A stretch of DNA of 54,154 nt from Dokdonella_A sp966248875 (GTDB lineage Bacteria; Pseudomonadota; Gammaproteobacteria; Xanthomonadales; Rhodanobacteraceae), in contig CBINBI010000014.1 of the NCBI GenBank assembly GCA_966248875.1, forward strand, positions 1 through 54,154, written 5' to 3'. Of the stretch, positions 9,453-19,391 are shown piece after piece. The notes beneath the pieces are model-generated. The model was not told the DNA's origin and searched no databases. It saw only the letters and a list, made by a program, of their open reading frames with translations. Both the position numbers and the translations under genes were made by a program. Each line of letters opens with the position of its first letter. Within the stretch, counting starts at the first letter, position 1.

Positions 9453-10993
9453 GCCATCGCTCCCAGCACGTCGCGCGCGACGGCGATGTCGTCGAACGGA
9501 TGCCTGACTCCGGCGATTTCCTGATACGGCTCGTGGCCCTTGCCGGCAATCAGCACGACATCGCCGGCGTGCGCGGCGTGGATCGCGAGCGCGATCGCCC
9601 TGCGCCGGTTGCGCTCGATGGTCACGCGCTCGGGGCGTTCGAGGCCAGCGATGATCTCGGCGACGATCGCATCGCCGTCCTCGCCGCGCGGGTTGTCGTC
9701 GGTGACGATGACGAGATCGGCCAGCGCCTCGGCGACCGCGCCCATCTCGGGGCGCTTGCCGGCGTCGCGCTCGCCGCCGCAGCCGAACACACAGATCAAC
9801 GCGCCATGCGTATGCGCGCGCAGGCTCGTCAGCGCCTGCTCGAGTGCATCCGGCGTGTGCGCGTAATCGACCACGACCAGCGGCAGCGCATCCTCGCCAC
9901 CGAGCCGGTTCATGCGTCCCGCGACCGGTTCCAGCGCCGCGAGCGCATCGCGGATCGCATCGAAGCCGAAGCCGAGCCGGCCGAGGCAAGCCGCGACGGC
10001 GAGAAGGTTCGATACGTTGAAGCGGCCGAGGAGCCGGGTCTCGACACGACCCTCGCCCCACGGCGTCTCGAGGTGGAAGCGGAGGCCGGACGACGCCGTT
10101 TCGATCGCGCGCGCGACGAGATCGGCATCGTGCTCGATGCCAGAGCGCAGCAGCGCGACCTCTTCGGGCACGCGCGCCGCGAGCGCGCGGCCGAACGCAT
10201 CGTCGACGTTGATGATCGCGGCGTCGAGGCCGGGCCAGGCGAACAGGCGCTCCTTCGCGGCGCCGTACGCGTGCATCGTGCCGTGATAGTCGAGGTGGTC
10301 GCGCGTCAGGTTCGTGAACACCGCGAGATCGAATGCGACCGCGTTGACGCGGCCCTGGTCGAGCGCGTGGGAGGAGACCTCCATCGCGACGTGGCTGGCG
10401 CCTTCTTCGCGGAACGTCGCGAGCAGGCCCTGCACGGCGATCGCGTCCGGCGTCGTGCGCGCGCCTTCGACGACCTTGCCGGCGAGCCCGGCGCCGAGCG
10501 TGCCGATCGTCGCGACCTTGCGGCCGGCACCGTGCAGCGCCTGCGCGAGCAGATGCACGGTCGAGGTCTTGCCGTTGGTGCCGGTGACGCCAATGACGGT
10601 CAGCGCGTGCGAGGGATCGCCGAAGAAGCGCGACGCGATCGAACCGAGCTTCTCGCGCAGCCCGTCGATCCAGACGATCGGTCTTGCCGCTTCACCGATC
10701 CCGATTCCCGAATCCTCGCACCCCGCTTCAAGAGAGGCGGGCGCGGACGCTCCAACTTCGTCGGGCCTCTCGGCCAGAATCGCCACAGCGCCGCGCGCCA
10801 GCGCCATCGGGGCAAACGTGATGCCGTGCTGCCGCGAGCCCGCCAGCGCGACGAACGCATCGCCTGCGCGCACGTCGCGCGAGTCGATCGCGAGCCCGCG
10901 CACGACGATCGGGCCTGCGGCGCGAAGAGCCGCGTCCGCCGGATCGGCGTGCCCGGCCAGCAGCGCGGCAAGTTCCATCGATCGGTTCGTCAC
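9449..10993 (-). CDS. murE: UDP-MurNAc-L-Ala-D-Glu ligase MurE (meso-DAP type)
   Basis: Adds the third stem-peptide residue. 514 aa. Seen: DSRDVRAGDAFVAL (about 38-50), P-loop GVTGTNGKTST (about 135-145), and a TDDNPRGED motif; DNPR is the known signature for meso-diaminopimelate rather than lysine. GTG start overlapping the ftsI stop (GTGA); MEL five codons later is the alternative. Oddity: about residues 80-104 form an extra segment between the first domain and the ATPase domain, containing repeat-derived EDSGIGIGE encoded at 10696-10716. The insert keeps frame, so the enzyme is probably functional. Confidence 0.96.
   Translation of the reverse strand: MTNRSMELAALLAGHADPADAALRAAGPIVVRGLAIDSRDVRAGDAFVALAGSRQHGITFAPMALARGAVAILAERPDEVGASAPASLEAGCEDSGIGIGEAARPIVWIDGLREKLGSIASRFFGDPSHALTVIGVTGTNGKTSTVHLLAQALHGAGRKVATIGTLGAGLAGKVVEGARTTPDAIAVQGLLATFREEGASHVAMEVSSHALDQGRVNAVAFDLAVFTNLTRDHLDYHGTMHAYGAAKERLFAWPGLDAAIINVDDAFGRALAARVPEEVALLRSGIEHDADLVARAIETASSGLRFHLETPWGEGRVETRLLGRFNVSNLLAVAACLGRLGFGFDAIRDALAALEPVAGRMNRLGGEDALPLVVVDYAHTPDALEQALTSLRAHTHGALICVFGCGGERDAGKRPEMGAVAEALADLVIVTDDNPRGEDGDAIVAEIIAGLERPERVTIERNRRRAIALAIHAAHAGDVVLIAGKGHEPYQEIAGVRHPFDDIAVARDVLGAMA
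10696..10716. repeat. Degenerate heptamer repeat inside murE
   Basis: Three degenerate 7-mers (ATCCCG, ATTCCCG, AATCCTC) of the GAATCCC family, read in the murE frame as EDSGIGIG. This is the only copy that lies in the middle of a gene rather than at a junction. Confidence 0.7.
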
Positions 10994-12756
10994 GGCACAC
11001 CTTCGGCGTAGTTCGAAAGATCCGAAGCCTCGTCGAACTCCGGGGGCTTCGCGTCGATGGTGGGCGCGCCTTGAGGCGAACCGGTGTACCAATTCTTGAC
11101 GTTGTCGGGCGGCACGTCGAGCAGCCGCAGCGCGCCGTCCATGACCTTGCTGAACACCGGCGCCGAAACGAGACCGCCGTAGTACACGCCCTGCGGATCG
11201 TGGATCACCACGACACCGACCAGGCGTGGATTCGACGCCGGCACCATGCCGACGAACAGCGAGATGTGGCGGTTGTCGTAGCCGCCGCCCGAGGCCGCGC
11301 GCGACGTGCCGGTCTTGCCGGCGACGCGATAGTTCGTGATCGCCGCCTTGAGGCCGGAGCCCTCCGGCGAGACGACCGTCTCCAGCATGCGCCGCACGCT
11401 CGCCGCGATCTCAGGATCGATGACGGCCGTGTCGGGATTGCGCGCACCCTTGACGTAGGTCGGCGCGCGCAGCCGCCCGTTGTTGGCGAGCGCGGCATAG
11501 GCGTTGGCGAGCTGGAGCGGCGTCACGTTGAGGCCGTAGCCGTAGGCGATCGTCGCCTGCTCCACCGGACCCCAGCTCTTCGCGATCGGCAGCAGGCCCG
11601 GCGATTCGCCGGGAAAGCCCGAGCCCGTGACTTCGCCGAAGCCGAAGCGGTGATCGACGTCGTACATGTGATCGCGTGTCAGCGTGAGGCCGATCTTCGC
11701 CGCGCCGACGTTGCTCGAATGCGTGATCACGCCGGTGACGTCGAGCAGACCCTTGTTGTGCACGTCGCGGATCACGCGCCCGTCGGCAAGCGTCAGCGTG
11801 CCCGGTGTCGTGTCGACCGGCGTGTGCGGCTTCCACTTGCCGCTTTCGAGCGCGGCGGAGATCGTGAACGCCTTGATCGTCGAGCCGGGCTCGACGACAT
11901 CGGTGACCGCGCGGTTGCGTCGGAATGCGCTGTCGGCGCTGGTGCGCGCGTTCGGGTTGAACGACGGCGCGTTCACCATGGCCAGCACTTCGCCGGTCGG
12001 CACGTCGAGGATCACCATCGAGCCCGAGCTCGCGTGATGCTCGGCCAGTGCGGCCTTGAGCTCGCGATAGGCGAGGTACTGGATGCGCCGGTCGAGCGAG
12101 AGCGTCAGGTCGCGTCCGGGTTGCGCTTCGCGCAGCAGCTCGACGTTCTCGACGACCTGCCCGTGCAGGTCGCGGATCACGCGCTTCATGCCGGGCTTGC
12201 CTGCGAGCCAGTCGTCGAACGCGAGCTCAAGGCCTTCCTGGCCGCGGTCGTCGATGTTGGTGAACCCGAGCACGTGCGCCATGACCTCGCCGCTCGGGTA
12301 GTAGCGGCGGAACTCGCGCTCACTGGCGACGCCGGGAATGCCGAGCTTCAGGATCGCCTTCGCGTCGTCCGGATTGAGATGGCGCTTGAGATAGACGAAT
12401 TCCTTGTCCGAGCGTTGCACCAGCTTCTGCTTGAGATCGTCGGCGTCGATGCCGAGCGCCTTCGCGAGCTCGGGCAGCCGGTCCGCCGCGCCGAGCACAT
12501 CGGACGGATTCGCCCAGATCGAGTCGACCGGCGTTGACACCGCGAGAGGCTCCCCATTGCGGTCGAAAATCGTGCCGCGCGAGACCGCAATGGGAATGTC
12601 GCGCAGGAAGCGCTGGTCGCCCTGCTCCTGGTAGAAGTCCTTGCGCACCACCTGCAGGTCGACCGCGCGCACGATCAGCGCGCTCGACGTGAGCGCGAGC
12701 ACCATGACGACCCCGTAGAGCCGCGCGCGGACGTTGGCGGGCTTGACGCGCTTCAT
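10990..12756 (-). CDS. ftsI: Septal transpeptidase FtsI (PBP3)
   Basis: Class B penicillin-binding protein that cross-links septal peptidoglycan in complex with FtsW. 588 aa. One N-terminal membrane segment (about 12-32), the dimerisation domain starting RGTIFDRNGEPLA (about 60-72), then the transpeptidase with catalytic Ser292 in STIK (292-295), SSN (347-349) and KTGTS (481-485). The ATG overlaps the ftsL stop by 4 bases. Confidence 0.97.
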   Translation of the reverse strand: MKRVKPANVRARLYGVVMVLALTSSALIVRAVDLQVVRKDFYQEQGDQRFLRDIPIAVSRGTIFDRNGEPLAVSTPVDSIWANPSDVLGAADRLPELAKALGIDADDLKQKLVQRSDKEFVYLKRHLNPDDAKAILKLGIPGVASEREFRRYYPSGEVMAHVLGFTNIDDRGQEGLELAFDDWLAGKPGMKRVIRDLHGQVVENVELLREAQPGRDLTLSLDRRIQYLAYRELKAALAEHHASSGSMVILDVPTGEVLAMVNAPSFNPNARTSADSAFRRNRAVTDVVEPGSTIKAFTISAALESGKWKPHTPVDTTPGTLTLADGRVIRDVHNKGLLDVTGVITHSSNVGAAKIGLTLTRDHMYDVDHRFGFGEVTGSGFPGESPGLLPIAKSWGPVEQATIAYGYGLNVTPLQLANAYAALANNGRLRAPTYVKGARNPDTAVIDPEIAASVRRMLETVVSPEGSGLKAAITNYRVAGKTGTSRAASGGGYDNRHISLFVGMVPASNPRLVGVVVIHDPQGVYYGGLVSAPVFSKVMDGALRLLDVPPDNVKNWYTGSPQGAPTIDAKPPEFDEASDLSNYAEGVP

Positions 12757-13021
12757 CGGCGGATCACCACGATCTCGGCGGGATCCGGCGAGACCATGCC
12801 GAGGCGGCCGCGCGCGATCTGCTCGACGCGGTTGTTCTCGGCCCAGGTGGCCTGCTCGAGCTCGAGCCGGCCGAACTCGAAATTGAGATCGTCGCGCTCG
12901 TTCCCCAGGCGCGTCAGCTCGACGAACAGCTCGCGGCTCTGCTGGATCGAATAGACGACACCGATCGCACTCGCGATCACGGCGATGAGCAGCACCAGCA
13001 GCGCGGCGGTGGCGCGAAAGC

Positions 13022-13025
<4 letters not shown>
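12753..13025 (-). CDS. ftsL: Cell division protein FtsL
   Basis: Small bitopic divisome protein that forms the FtsQLB complex. 90 aa: short N-terminus, one membrane segment (about 6-26), then a periplasmic coiled coil (SRELFVELTRLGNERDDL onward). The sequence itself is weakly conserved, but size, topology and position between rsmH and ftsI identify it. Four-base overlaps occur at both ends. Confidence 0.93.
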
Positions 13026-13974
<949 letters not shown>

Positions 13975-13975
<1 letters not shown>

Positions 13976-14418
13976 CACAACTTCAGCTCGAGCATGTCCT
14001 CCGTGATCTCGGACTCGCCGATCGTCTGGCGGATCTTGGCGAGGTGCGCCTGCTCGCCCCACAGCTCGAACTTGTTGCCCATTCCGAGCAGCACCGCGCG
14101 TTTCTCGATGCCGGCCGCGGCACGCTGGCTGGCCGGCAGCAGGATGCGGCCGTTGCCGTCGGGTTCTACGTGCGCCGCAGCGCCGACCAGCTTCATCTGC
14201 AGGCTGCGATGCACCGCCTTGACGCTCGGCAGCGCGTTCACCTCGTCCCGCACCCGCTCCCACTCCTTGTCGGGAAAAATCCACAGGCAGCCGTGCTCGA
14301 ACGGGTTGTAGGTCACCACCAGGCGATTGCCGCCCTTGGCGACGACGTCGCGGTGGACCGCCGGGATGGCGATCCGCCCCTTGTCGTCCAAAGTGATGGC
14401 CGTTTCGCCCTGGAACAT
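13975..14418 (-). CDS. mraZ: Transcriptional regulator MraZ
   Basis: Ring-forming DNA-binding protein with two SpoVT-AbrB domains (about residues 5-50 and 80-123), known to repress its own dcw operon through direct repeats in the promoter. 147 aa from MFQGETA. The frame stays open nine codons further, but those codons cover the operator at 14421-14455. First gene of the cluster. Confidence 0.95.
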
Positions 14419-14420
14419 GA

Positions 14421-14455
14421 CCCACGAAAAACCACAAAAACCCACTTGCGCCCAC
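14421..14455 (-). promoter_or_regulatory. MraZ operator, four boxes
   Basis: On the minus strand four GTGG(G/T) boxes occur at exact 10-base spacing: plus-strand CCCAC at 14421, ACCAC at 14431, CCCAC at 14441 and CCCAC at 14451. This is the known MraZ box arrangement (GTGGG with 5-base spacers). The boxes extend from the -10 region to the mraZ start codon, a position suited to autorepression. Confidence 0.9.
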
Positions 14456-14482
14456 CTTAGGCCGCAACTATCGGTCTGTCAA
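14454..14482 (-). promoter_or_regulatory. Promoter of the mraZ/dcw operon
   Basis: A perfect -35 TTGACA (plus 14477-14482), a 17-base spacer and a -10 TAAGGT (plus 14454-14459) read toward mraZ. The -10 overlaps the distal MraZ box. The strong -35 and weak -10 suit a repressible promoter. Confidence 0.85.
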
Positions 14483-14805
14483 GGAAAATTCGGTGGAGAA
14501 ACGGGCATGCGGAGGCGTGTTTTTGGCGACCTCGGTGGCATGGCTGCCGGACGAACCTTGCGAGCGGGGCAGCAGCGGGATCCGGCGCCGGCCGTCCGAC
14601 GCGACTTACGCGCGCCGGGCCGTGGCGCACTGTGGACAAAACGCTTTGTATCAATGGATATCCAGGCGAATCCAGCAGCGCGCTCACGGCACTCGCCGCG
14701 GGGCGTGACGAATGCTTTATCGACATGCCGCCGAGCACCGACTGCTCGTGCCGCGCGGGAACACGCCGAAGCGATGCGACAACGAAGCGTGCTTAAGGCC
14801 CACAA
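14483..14805. other. Intergenic region between the mraZ promoter and the rnpB terminator
   Basis: About 320 bases. Several open frames of 70-108 codons cross it on both strands, but none has a ribosome site, family motif or operon context, so I see no supported gene. Confidence 0.6.
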
Positions 14806-14842
14806 ACAAAAAAAAACGGCACGCGAACGTGCCGCCTTTTTT
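14806..14842. terminator. Bidirectional rho-independent terminator after rnpB
   Basis: Stem GGCACG / CGTGCC (14818-14823 and 14828-14833) with a CGAA loop. It is flanked by a run of nine A on the left (T run for minus-strand rnpB) and a T6 run on the right. Confidence 0.85.
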
Positions 14843-14854
14843 CACATCGATCGA

Positions 14855-15207
14855 GGGAGCCGGCCGATAAGCCGGGTTCTGTCGTGAGCAGCCATTCCTC
14901 TAGGCCTTGCGTCGCCGCAAGGCTCGAGCAACCTACCCGGGAGCGACGCGGGCCGCGTCATGGCTCCCCTATTCGGTCTTGCTCCAGGTGGGGTTTGCCG
15001 TGCCGCGCGGCGTTGGCCCCGCGCGCGGTGCGCTCTTACCGCACCATTTCACCCTTGCCTGATCTCCTTGCGGAGCCATCGGCGGTTTGCTTTCTGTTGC
15101 ACTTTCCGTCGGCTCGCGCCGCCCAGGCGTTACCTGGCACCTTGCCCTATGGAGCCCGGACTTTCCTCGGCGCAGCAAGTGCGACGCGGCTGCCTGGCCG
15201 GCTCCTC
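14855..15207 (-). ncRNA. rnpB: RNase P RNA (M1 RNA), bacterial class A
   Basis: Ribozyme subunit of RNase P, which matures tRNA 5' ends. About 353 nt. Seen on the minus strand: GAGGAAAGTCCGGGCTCC, GGTGCCAGGTAACGCCTGG, AGCAAACCGCCGATGG, GGATGGTGCGGTAAGAGCGCACCG-like P8/P9 region, and the conserved end ACGACAGAACCCGGCTTATC. The termini pair (GAGCCGGCC with GGCCGGCTC), which sets both ends to within a few bases. The 5' end lies eight bases beyond the stop codon of the upstream gene. Confidence 0.96.
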
Positions 15208-15211
15208 GCCC

Positions 15212-15217
15212 ATTTTA
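15212..15217 (-). promoter_or_regulatory. Probable rnpB -10 box overlapping a stop codon
   Basis: TAAAAT on the minus strand lies about 5 bases before the inferred rnpB 5' end. Its TAA is the stop codon of the decarboxylase-like gene. The expected -35 region (about 15235-15240, inside that gene) shows no good match to TTGACA. Confidence 0.5.
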
Positions 15218-16582
15218 CCGCGCCGCCGCCGCGCCGCACGATTTAGCGGCACGCAGCATCGCGGCGATGCTCTTCTCGACGTTCTCGTCCGTCGTCGCCC
15301 ACGACGAAACGCTGATGCGCATCGCCGTTTCGCCCTGCCAGACCGTGCCGCCACACCAGCACGTGCCGTCCTCCTGCAGCGCAGCGATGACGCGCTGCGT
15401 CGTCCCGGCATCTCCGAACGCGACCAGCACCTGATTCAGCGCGATCTCGTTGAGCACGCGGTAGCCGGCTGCGCGCAAACCGTCGGCGAAGCGCCGCGCC
15501 TGGTGGCAGTTGCGCTCGATCATTTCCGCGACGCCGTCACGGCCGAGCGCACGCAGCGCGGCCCAGACTTCGACGCCACGCGCGCGGCGGGACAGCTCCG
15601 GCGTGTAGTCGGCGGGATTCCGGAACGGCGACAGCGTAGGCAGGTACTCGGCCGTCACCGACATGGCCGCGCGCAGCGCGTCCACGTCGCGCACGAACGC
15701 AAGACCGCTGTCGTAGGGCACGTTGAGCCATTTGTGCGCATCGGTGGCCCACGAATCGGCATCGGCCGCGCCGCGCAGCATCGGCGCGAGCCGCGGCGAG
15801 GCGGCGGCCCAGAGGCCGAACGCGCCATCGACGTGCACCCAGGCTCCGCTGCCGGCGACGCGTGCGACGATTTCGCCGATCGGATCGATCGCGCCGGTGT
15901 TCACGTTGCCCGCCTGCACGCAGACAATCGACGGCGCCGCGATGCGCGGCAACGCATCGGGGCGCATGCGGCCCTGCGCGTCGACCGCCACGCGAGTGAC
16001 GCGATTTCGTCCCAGCCCGAGCAGGCCGAGCGACTTGACGAGGCTGGGATGCACTTCCTCGCCGACGATCACCTGGATCGGCGGCGCGCCGACAAGCCCG
16101 TCCGCTTCGACGTTCCAGCCGCACCTCGCCAGCACCGCGTGGCGTGCGGCCGCGAGCGCGGCAAAATTCGCAACCGTCGCGCCCGTCACGAAAGCACCAC
16201 CGGTGCCTCGCGGAAGTCCGAACAGATCGACCAGCCACGCCAGCGCGACCTGCTCGATGCGCGCCGTCGCGGGCGTCACGTTATAGAGCGCCGAATTCTG
16301 ATCCCATGCACCGGCGATCCAGTTCGCCGCGAGCGTCACCGGCAGCGCGCCGCCCATGACGAAGCCGAAGAAGCGCGGGCCGGCCATCGCCATCGTCGCG
16401 GGCGAGCCGAGGCGGTCGAGATCGGCGATCACACGCGCGGCCTCGCAACCGCGGGTCGGCAGCACCCTGTCGAGCTCGTCGAGCGCGGCAACGGCCACGG
16501 GATCCGGCGCGACCTTGCGCGCATCCAGTGCATCGAGATACGCCGCCGCACGCGCGGCGGCGTCGCGCAGCAATTCATTCAT
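15215..16582 (-). CDS. PLP-dependent group II decarboxylase-like protein
   Basis: 455 aa, fold-type I PLP enzyme of the aromatic amino acid / glutamate decarboxylase family (PF00282 type). Seen: TGGAFVTGATVANFAAL in the cofactor region, HVDGAFGLWAAAS with the PLP-pyridine aspartate, and TDAHKWLNVPYDSG, where the lysine should form the Schiff base. The C-terminal part ends in the usual MRISVSSWATT segment. Substrate (tyrosine, tryptophan, dihydroxyphenylalanine or other) cannot be told from sequence, so no symbol is given. It starts 28 bases after the rsmI stop and ends against rnpB; this placement is not a conserved context known to me. Confidence 0.85.
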   Translation of the reverse strand: MNELLRDAAARAAAYLDALDARKVAPDPVAVAALDELDRVLPTRGCEAARVIADLDRLGSPATMAMAGPRFFGFVMGGALPVTLAANWIAGAWDQNSALYNVTPATARIEQVALAWLVDLFGLPRGTGGAFVTGATVANFAALAAARHAVLARCGWNVEADGLVGAPPIQVIVGEEVHPSLVKSLGLLGLGRNRVTRVAVDAQGRMRPDALPRIAAPSIVCVQAGNVNTGAIDPIGEIVARVAGSGAWVHVDGAFGLWAAASPRLAPMLRGAADADSWATDAHKWLNVPYDSGLAFVRDVDALRAAMSVTAEYLPTLSPFRNPADYTPELSRRARGVEVWAALRALGRDGVAEMIERNCHQARRFADGLRAAGYRVLNEIALNQVLVAFGDAGTTQRVIAALQEDGTCWCGGTVWQGETAMRISVSSWATTDENVEKSIAAMLRAAKSCGAAAAR

Positions 16583-16609
16583 CGCACACCTCGTCCGGAA
16601 CGAGCGCCG

Positions 16610-17446
16610 TCACTCGGCATGATACAGCGCCTTGCGCGGCGCGCCGGTGATCGCGGCGGCGAGCTTCGCCGCCTTCGCGGGTGCAAGCTCCTCGCGCAGC
16701 AGCGCGAACACGCGACGGCCTTCGGCGAGCTTCGCGTCCGCATCGGTGTCGCCCGCGCCGGCCACGAGCAGCACGATCTCGCCGCGCTGCTGGTTCGCGT
16801 CCGCGGCGACGCGTGCGGCGATCTCGCCGAGCGGCGCGGCGATGATGGTTTCGAACAGCTTGGTCAGCTCGCGCGCGAGCACGGCCTCGCGCGCGGCGCC
16901 GAACGCCGCCACGGCATCGGCCAGGGATTCGGCGATGCGATGGCTCGATTCGTAGAAGATCAGCGTGCGCGGATCGGTGGCGAGCGTCTGCATCCGCTCT
17001 CTGCGCGCGGCGGATTTCGCCGGCAGGAAACCTTCGAAGACGAAGCGGTCGCTCGGCAGGCCGGCCACCGACAGCGCCGCGATCGCCGCGCACGGACCGG
17101 GCACCGGCGACACGGTGCAACCTGCCTCGCGTGCGGCACGCACGAGGCGGTAGCCGGGATCGCTGATCAGCGGCGTGCCGGCGTCGCTGATCAGCGCGAC
17201 ATCGTTGCCTGTCAGCATCGCCTCGAAGATGCGCGCCGCCTGTTCGCGCTCGTTGTGCTCGTGCAGCGCGAGCGTGCGCGCCGCGCTGCCGACACGCGCG
17301 AGCAGCGGCGCGCTGTGACGCGTGTCCTCGGCCGCGACGATCGCGACCTCGCGCAGCACCGCCGCCGCGCGCGGCGAGAGATCGTCGAGATTGCCGATCG
17401 GCGTGGCGATGACCCAGAGCCGGCCCGCGGCCATGCTGGCCTCCAT
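16610..17446 (-). CDS. rsmI: 16S rRNA 2'-O-ribose C1402 methyltransferase RsmI
   Basis: SAM-dependent tetrapyrrole-methylase-fold enzyme, partner of RsmH on C1402. 278 aa. Seen: LWVIATPIGNLDDLSPRA at the N-terminus, AEDTRHSAPLL, LISDAGTPLISDPGYRLV, and FYESSHRI. The first ATG is used; MAAGRL four codons later is equally possible. It is divergent from lpoA, as in E. coli yraL/yraM. Confidence 0.96.
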   Translation of the reverse strand: MEASMAAGRLWVIATPIGNLDDLSPRAAAVLREVAIVAAEDTRHSAPLLARVGSAARTLALHEHNEREQAARIFEAMLTGNDVALISDAGTPLISDPGYRLVRAAREAGCTVSPVPGPCAAIAALSVAGLPSDRFVFEGFLPAKSAARRERMQTLATDPRTLIFYESSHRIAESLADAVAAFGAAREAVLARELTKLFETIIAAPLGEIAARVAADANQQRGEIVLLVAGAGDTDADAKLAEGRRVFALLREELAPAKAAKLAAAITGAPRKALYHAE

Positions 17447-17545
17447 TTCGTCCGGACGAGCATAGCGGATGCGCGCGGCGCCGCACGGCGGCTGCGCCGC
17501 GATCCGCTATCATGCGGCCCTGGCCGATCACCGAGGGTATCGCTC

Positions 17546-19321
17546 GTGCGCGCTGCGGTTCGACACGGACGTCTGATTGCCACGACCCTGCTCGCACTCG
17601 CGCTCGCCGCGTGCGTGACCCTGCCGGAAGAAGCGCCGGAATCCTCGCCCGACGCGGCGCGCGCCGAAGATCTCTACCGCCAGGGCGACGTCGATCAGGC
17701 CGCCGCGCTGTTTGCTGCGCTCGCCGAATCGACACGCGGCGACGTCTCCGCGCACTATCGCCTGCGTGCGGCCGAGTCGCTGCGCGAGGCGGGCGACCTC
17801 GAAGGCGCCGCGCGCATGCTCGGCGATCTGAAGCGGCGCCGTCTGCACGGCAGCGAGCAGATCCGCCTCGACCTCCTGGACGCGGAGATCGCGCTCGAGC
17901 ACGGCGACGCCGCGCAGACCGAGGCGCTGCTGGCGGCACCGGTACACGATCTTCCGCCGCACCTGCGCGCACGCGCGCTCGAACTGCGCGCGCGCGCCGA
18001 AGTCGCGAGCGGCGACCGCCCTGCGGCCGCGCGCACGCGCGCTGAGCTCGATCGCTATCTCCAGGGCGCCGACCGCGACCAGAACCGCAAGGAAATCATC
18101 GACACGCTCGCCGCGCTCGAGCCCCGCGATCTCAAATCGCGCGCCGAAACACTGAGGCCGGATGACCCGCTGCGTCCGTGGATCGAGCAGGCGCTGCGCG
18201 CAAAAGGCGAGGCGCTCGCGCGCACGCTGCCGCGTCCGAACCGGCCGGTCGGCACGATCCAGGCCGGACACGCGGGCGCGTATGAACCCGAAGGTTACAA
18301 GGCGCCTCAGCACGTCGCGTTGCTGCTGCCGCTCGGCGCGCAGCTCGCGGCCGTGTCGCAGTCGATCCGCGACGGCTTTCTCGCGGCGTATTACGCGAGC
18401 GATGACGCGCACCGTCCCGACGTACGCGTCTACGATGCCGGCAAGACGCCGGCCGACGCCGTGGCCGCGTACCGCAAGGCCGTCGCCGACGGCGCCGATC
18501 ACGTTGTCGGACCGTTGCAGCGGGAAGCGGTGGGCGAGCTGTTCCATCAGGATCTGCCCGCGCGCGTGCTGGCGCTGAATCATCCCGATACCGGCGAGGT
18601 GCCGCCGCCCGGCAGCGTCGAGTTCGGACTGCTGCCCGAGGCCGAAGGCGCGCAGGTGGCCGAGCACATGCGCGAGCGCGGCGTCGCCCGCGCGGTCGTC
18701 ATCATCGCCGACGCCGACTGGGCCCAGCGCGCCGCGCTCGCCTTCCGCGCGCAGTTCGAAGCGAGCGGCGGCAGCGTCGTCGGCGAAGCGCGGCTGCGCG
18801 ATGGCGAAGTCAATTTCAAGACGGCGATCCTGCAGGCGACCGGCCCGCTCGGCGATGCGGCGGACGCCGGCATCTTCATCAGCATGCGTCCGCAGCAGGC
18901 GCGCCTCCTCTTGCCGCAGCTCAAGATCGCCAGCATCGCGGCACCCGTGTTCGCGACTTCGCACGTGTATTCGGGAGACACCAATCCCGGGCTCGACCGC
19001 GATCTCGACGGTGTCGAATTCTGCGACGCGCCGTGGCTGTTCAGCTCGATTCCGGGCCTGCCCCCGCGCGACGCGATCTCGCGGCAGATCGCGAGCGCGA
19101 ACGGTGTCGGCGCGCGGCTGTTCGCGTTCGGCATGGACGCGTACGCGCTGCTGCCGTATCTCGACTGGCTGCTCTCACATCCCGACGCCTATCTCGACGG
19201 TGCCACCGGCGATCTCGCCGCCGACAGCTTCGGCCGCATCCACCGGCTGACCGGCTGGGCGCGCTTCAGCGGCGGCATCGCGCGGCCGGTCGAAGGCGCG
19301 CTGAGCACGGTTGCGCCGTGA
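17546..19321 (+). CDS. lpoA: Penicillin-binding protein activator LpoA (LppC family lipoprotein)
   Basis: Outer-membrane lipoprotein that activates PBP1A in E. coli. 591 aa from the GTG, which has GAGG eight bases upstream. Signal with lipobox LALAAC near residue 20, then an N-terminal TPR-like helical domain (about 30-230) and a C-terminal periplasmic-binding-protein fold beginning HVALLLPLGAQLAAVSQSIRDG. The frame is open for nearly 2.6 kb upstream, but that is composition-driven shadow over rsmI, the decarboxylase and rnpB. Followed by yraN and dolP as in E. coli. Confidence 0.9.
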   Translation: MRAAVRHGRLIATTLLALALAACVTLPEEAPESSPDAARAEDLYRQGDVDQAAALFAALAESTRGDVSAHYRLRAAESLREAGDLEGAARMLGDLKRRRLHGSEQIRLDLLDAEIALEHGDAAQTEALLAAPVHDLPPHLRARALELRARAEVASGDRPAAARTRAELDRYLQGADRDQNRKEIIDTLAALEPRDLKSRAETLRPDDPLRPWIEQALRAKGEALARTLPRPNRPVGTIQAGHAGAYEPEGYKAPQHVALLLPLGAQLAAVSQSIRDGFLAAYYASDDAHRPDVRVYDAGKTPADAVAAYRKAVADGADHVVGPLQREAVGELFHQDLPARVLALNHPDTGEVPPPGSVEFGLLPEAEGAQVAEHMRERGVARAVVIIADADWAQRAALAFRAQFEASGGSVVGEARLRDGEVNFKTAILQATGPLGDAADAGIFISMRPQQARLLLPQLKIASIAAPVFATSHVYSGDTNPGLDRDLDGVEFCDAPWLFSSIPGLPPRDAISRQIASANGVGARLFAFGMDAYALLPYLDWLLSHPDAYLDGATGDLAADSFGRIHRLTGWARFSGGIARPVEGALSTVAP

Positions 19322-19391
19322 CGCGCGGAACGAGCCTGCACCCACCACATCCCGTGGATGCAGGCGGGCCGGCCGTGCGGACGCACCGTCC

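Noticed and set aside
14419..14445. A longer mraZ start nine codons upstream
   Set aside because: These codons are the MraZ operator boxes and lie in the leader; MFQGETA is the family start.
14960..17545. A very long plus-strand open frame continuing upstream of lpoA (1453 codons in all)
   Set aside because: It crosses rnpB and runs antisense to the decarboxylase and rsmI; Arg/Ala-rich low-information translation typical of high-GC shadow frames.
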